From a virus: a stretch of DNA of 64,000 nucleotides. This document shows positions 63,428-64,000 of this stretch, piece by piece. The position numbers and the translations under genes were made by a program. The stretch lies in the IMG/VR virus record IMGVR_UViG_3300018053_000002, positions 1 through 64,000 of that record; one strand, given 5' to 3'. The stretch's first letter is position 1, and each line of letters begins with the position of its first letter. Under the pieces are notes generated by a model, which saw only the letters and a program-made list of their open reading frames with translations, was not told the DNA's origin and searched no databases.

Positions 63428-64000
63428 TGACCGTTCCCCACGACCGCGACCCGTCCAATATCAACTATTGCCGGACCTGCCGTACTGCGCTGGAGGTGTT
63501 CTACGGCACCGGGCACCTTCAGTACCGGCACACCCGGCCGGGCCATGACGATCACATGCCTGTACCGACGCCGGTTACCGAGCTGGACCACGTTGAGATG
63601 GTCTGTGACTTCTGTTCCGGCCCAGACGTGACGTGGTGCTACGTGCTCTCCGACATTGAGAAGAAGCAGGGCATCGTCAAGCGGGTCACCGCGGACCTGG
63701 CCGACTACCGGGATCAGCACTACGCCGCTCGTGTTCGCAAGGTTCAGACCGAGGGTACTTTCACCCGTCACATGGGCGAGCGGTGGACTGCCTGCAATGA
63801 CTGTTCTGAGGCCATCGAGGCTGACGACGTTATGGCGCTGGTACGGCACGTTACGTCGACACTGGCAACCAAGCACACCCGGGCCAATCGAATTGCAGAG
63901 ACCCGGGCCAAGCTGGTGGTTGCTTACACCGAGATGTTCTCACTGTCCCGGACCCGTGTGGCTGTCACTAAGGACAACCCGCTCGGACTACCGGGGAGAC
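63427..64000 (+). CDS. Zinc-finger protein, partial
   Basis: The frame runs from ATG 63427 to the window's end without a stop, giving 191 residues. Three Cys pairs are visible (YCRTCR, VCDFCSG and ACNDCSE) with nearby His, so several zinc sites are likely. A helical C-terminal part follows. The C-terminus is missing. Proteins with this repeated CxxC layout occur in actinophages without a known role. Confidence 0.7.
   Translation, partial: MTVPHDRDPSNINYCRTCRTALEVFYGTGHLQYRHTRPGHDDHMPVPTPVTELDHVEMVCDFCSGPDVTWCYVLSDIEKKQGIVKRVTADLADYRDQHYAARVRKVQTEGTFTRHMGERWTACNDCSEAIEADDVMALVRHVTSTLATKHTRANRIAETRAKLVVAYTEMFSLSRTRVAVTKDNPLGLPGR

Noticed and set aside
1-64000. Integrase, attachment site, CRISPR array or rRNA
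   Set aside because: I looked for tyrosine or serine recombinase motifs, regular spacer arrays and rRNA-like sequence and saw none; lysogeny functions may lie outside the window or be absent.

Overview
The window reads as most of the genome of a tailed actinobacteriophage (siphovirus). The DNA is GC-rich, GTG and TTG starts are common, and genes are densely packed with ATGA or TGATG stop/start overlaps. Many small Cys/His-rich proteins are typical of actinophages. Host-type regulators are present (a BldC-like MerR-fold protein, an Lsr2-like nucleoid protein and a DUF2637/SpdB-like membrane protein). The exact host genus cannot be read from the sequence. I see no integrase, CRISPR array or rRNA. 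Both ends of the window cut through genes.

Layout: (1) 1-15.2 kb, plus strand: about 40 mostly small early genes. They include a vWA protein, HTH proteins, an SPFH-like lipoprotein, a BldC-like regulator, a primase-helicase with direct repeats over its 3' end, and a resolvase/nuclease-like protein. (2) 15.2-16.5 kb: a repeat-rich promoter region, a secreted protein and an HNH endonuclease next to the terminase genes. (3) 16.5-29.5 kb: packaging and head genes (TerS, TerL, portal, head protease, HK97-fold capsid). This block is unusual. The portal carries a ParB-like C-terminal extension, and it is followed by a 1053-residue protein with ADP-ribosyltransferase-like, ParB-like and zincin domains. 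A short R-x-R-x-L-x-L-x-G plus HPR/GGGRF motif recurs across these proteins, and a tRNA-Met lies inside the operon. (4) 29.5-40.1 kb: glycosyltransferases, methyltransferases and an epimerase mixed with fibre-like proteins and head-tail connectors. (5) 40.1-48.3 kb: a secreted beta-helix-like protein, tail tube, frameshifted tail assembly chaperones, a short tape measure, minor tail proteins and an M15 peptidase. (6) 48.4-50.4 kb: coiled-coil membrane protein, SNase, holin-like proteins and a structured noncoding RNA candidate.

(7) 50.4-53.5 kb, minus strand: small genes separated by hairpins that look like the acceptor/T-arm half of tRNA, ending at a small HTH regulator with two copies of a palindromic operator. 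(8) 53.5-54.6 kb, plus strand: two membrane-anchored exported proteins. (9) 54.6-57.5 kb, minus strand: Lsr2-like protein, a double-HTH protein, a DUF2493/SLOG protein and others, driven from a divergent promoter pair near 57.6 kb. (10) 58.2-64.0 kb, plus strand: another run of small accessory genes, including a HicA-like reading frame without a normal start and a fused two-domain gene.

Working model (inference): the head operon builds an HK97-type capsid that may carry internal effector domains linked to portal and protease by the recurrent motif. The sugar/methyl-transfer genes modify virion proteins. The tail has a short tape measure. The minus-strand cluster is a separately controlled accessory region.
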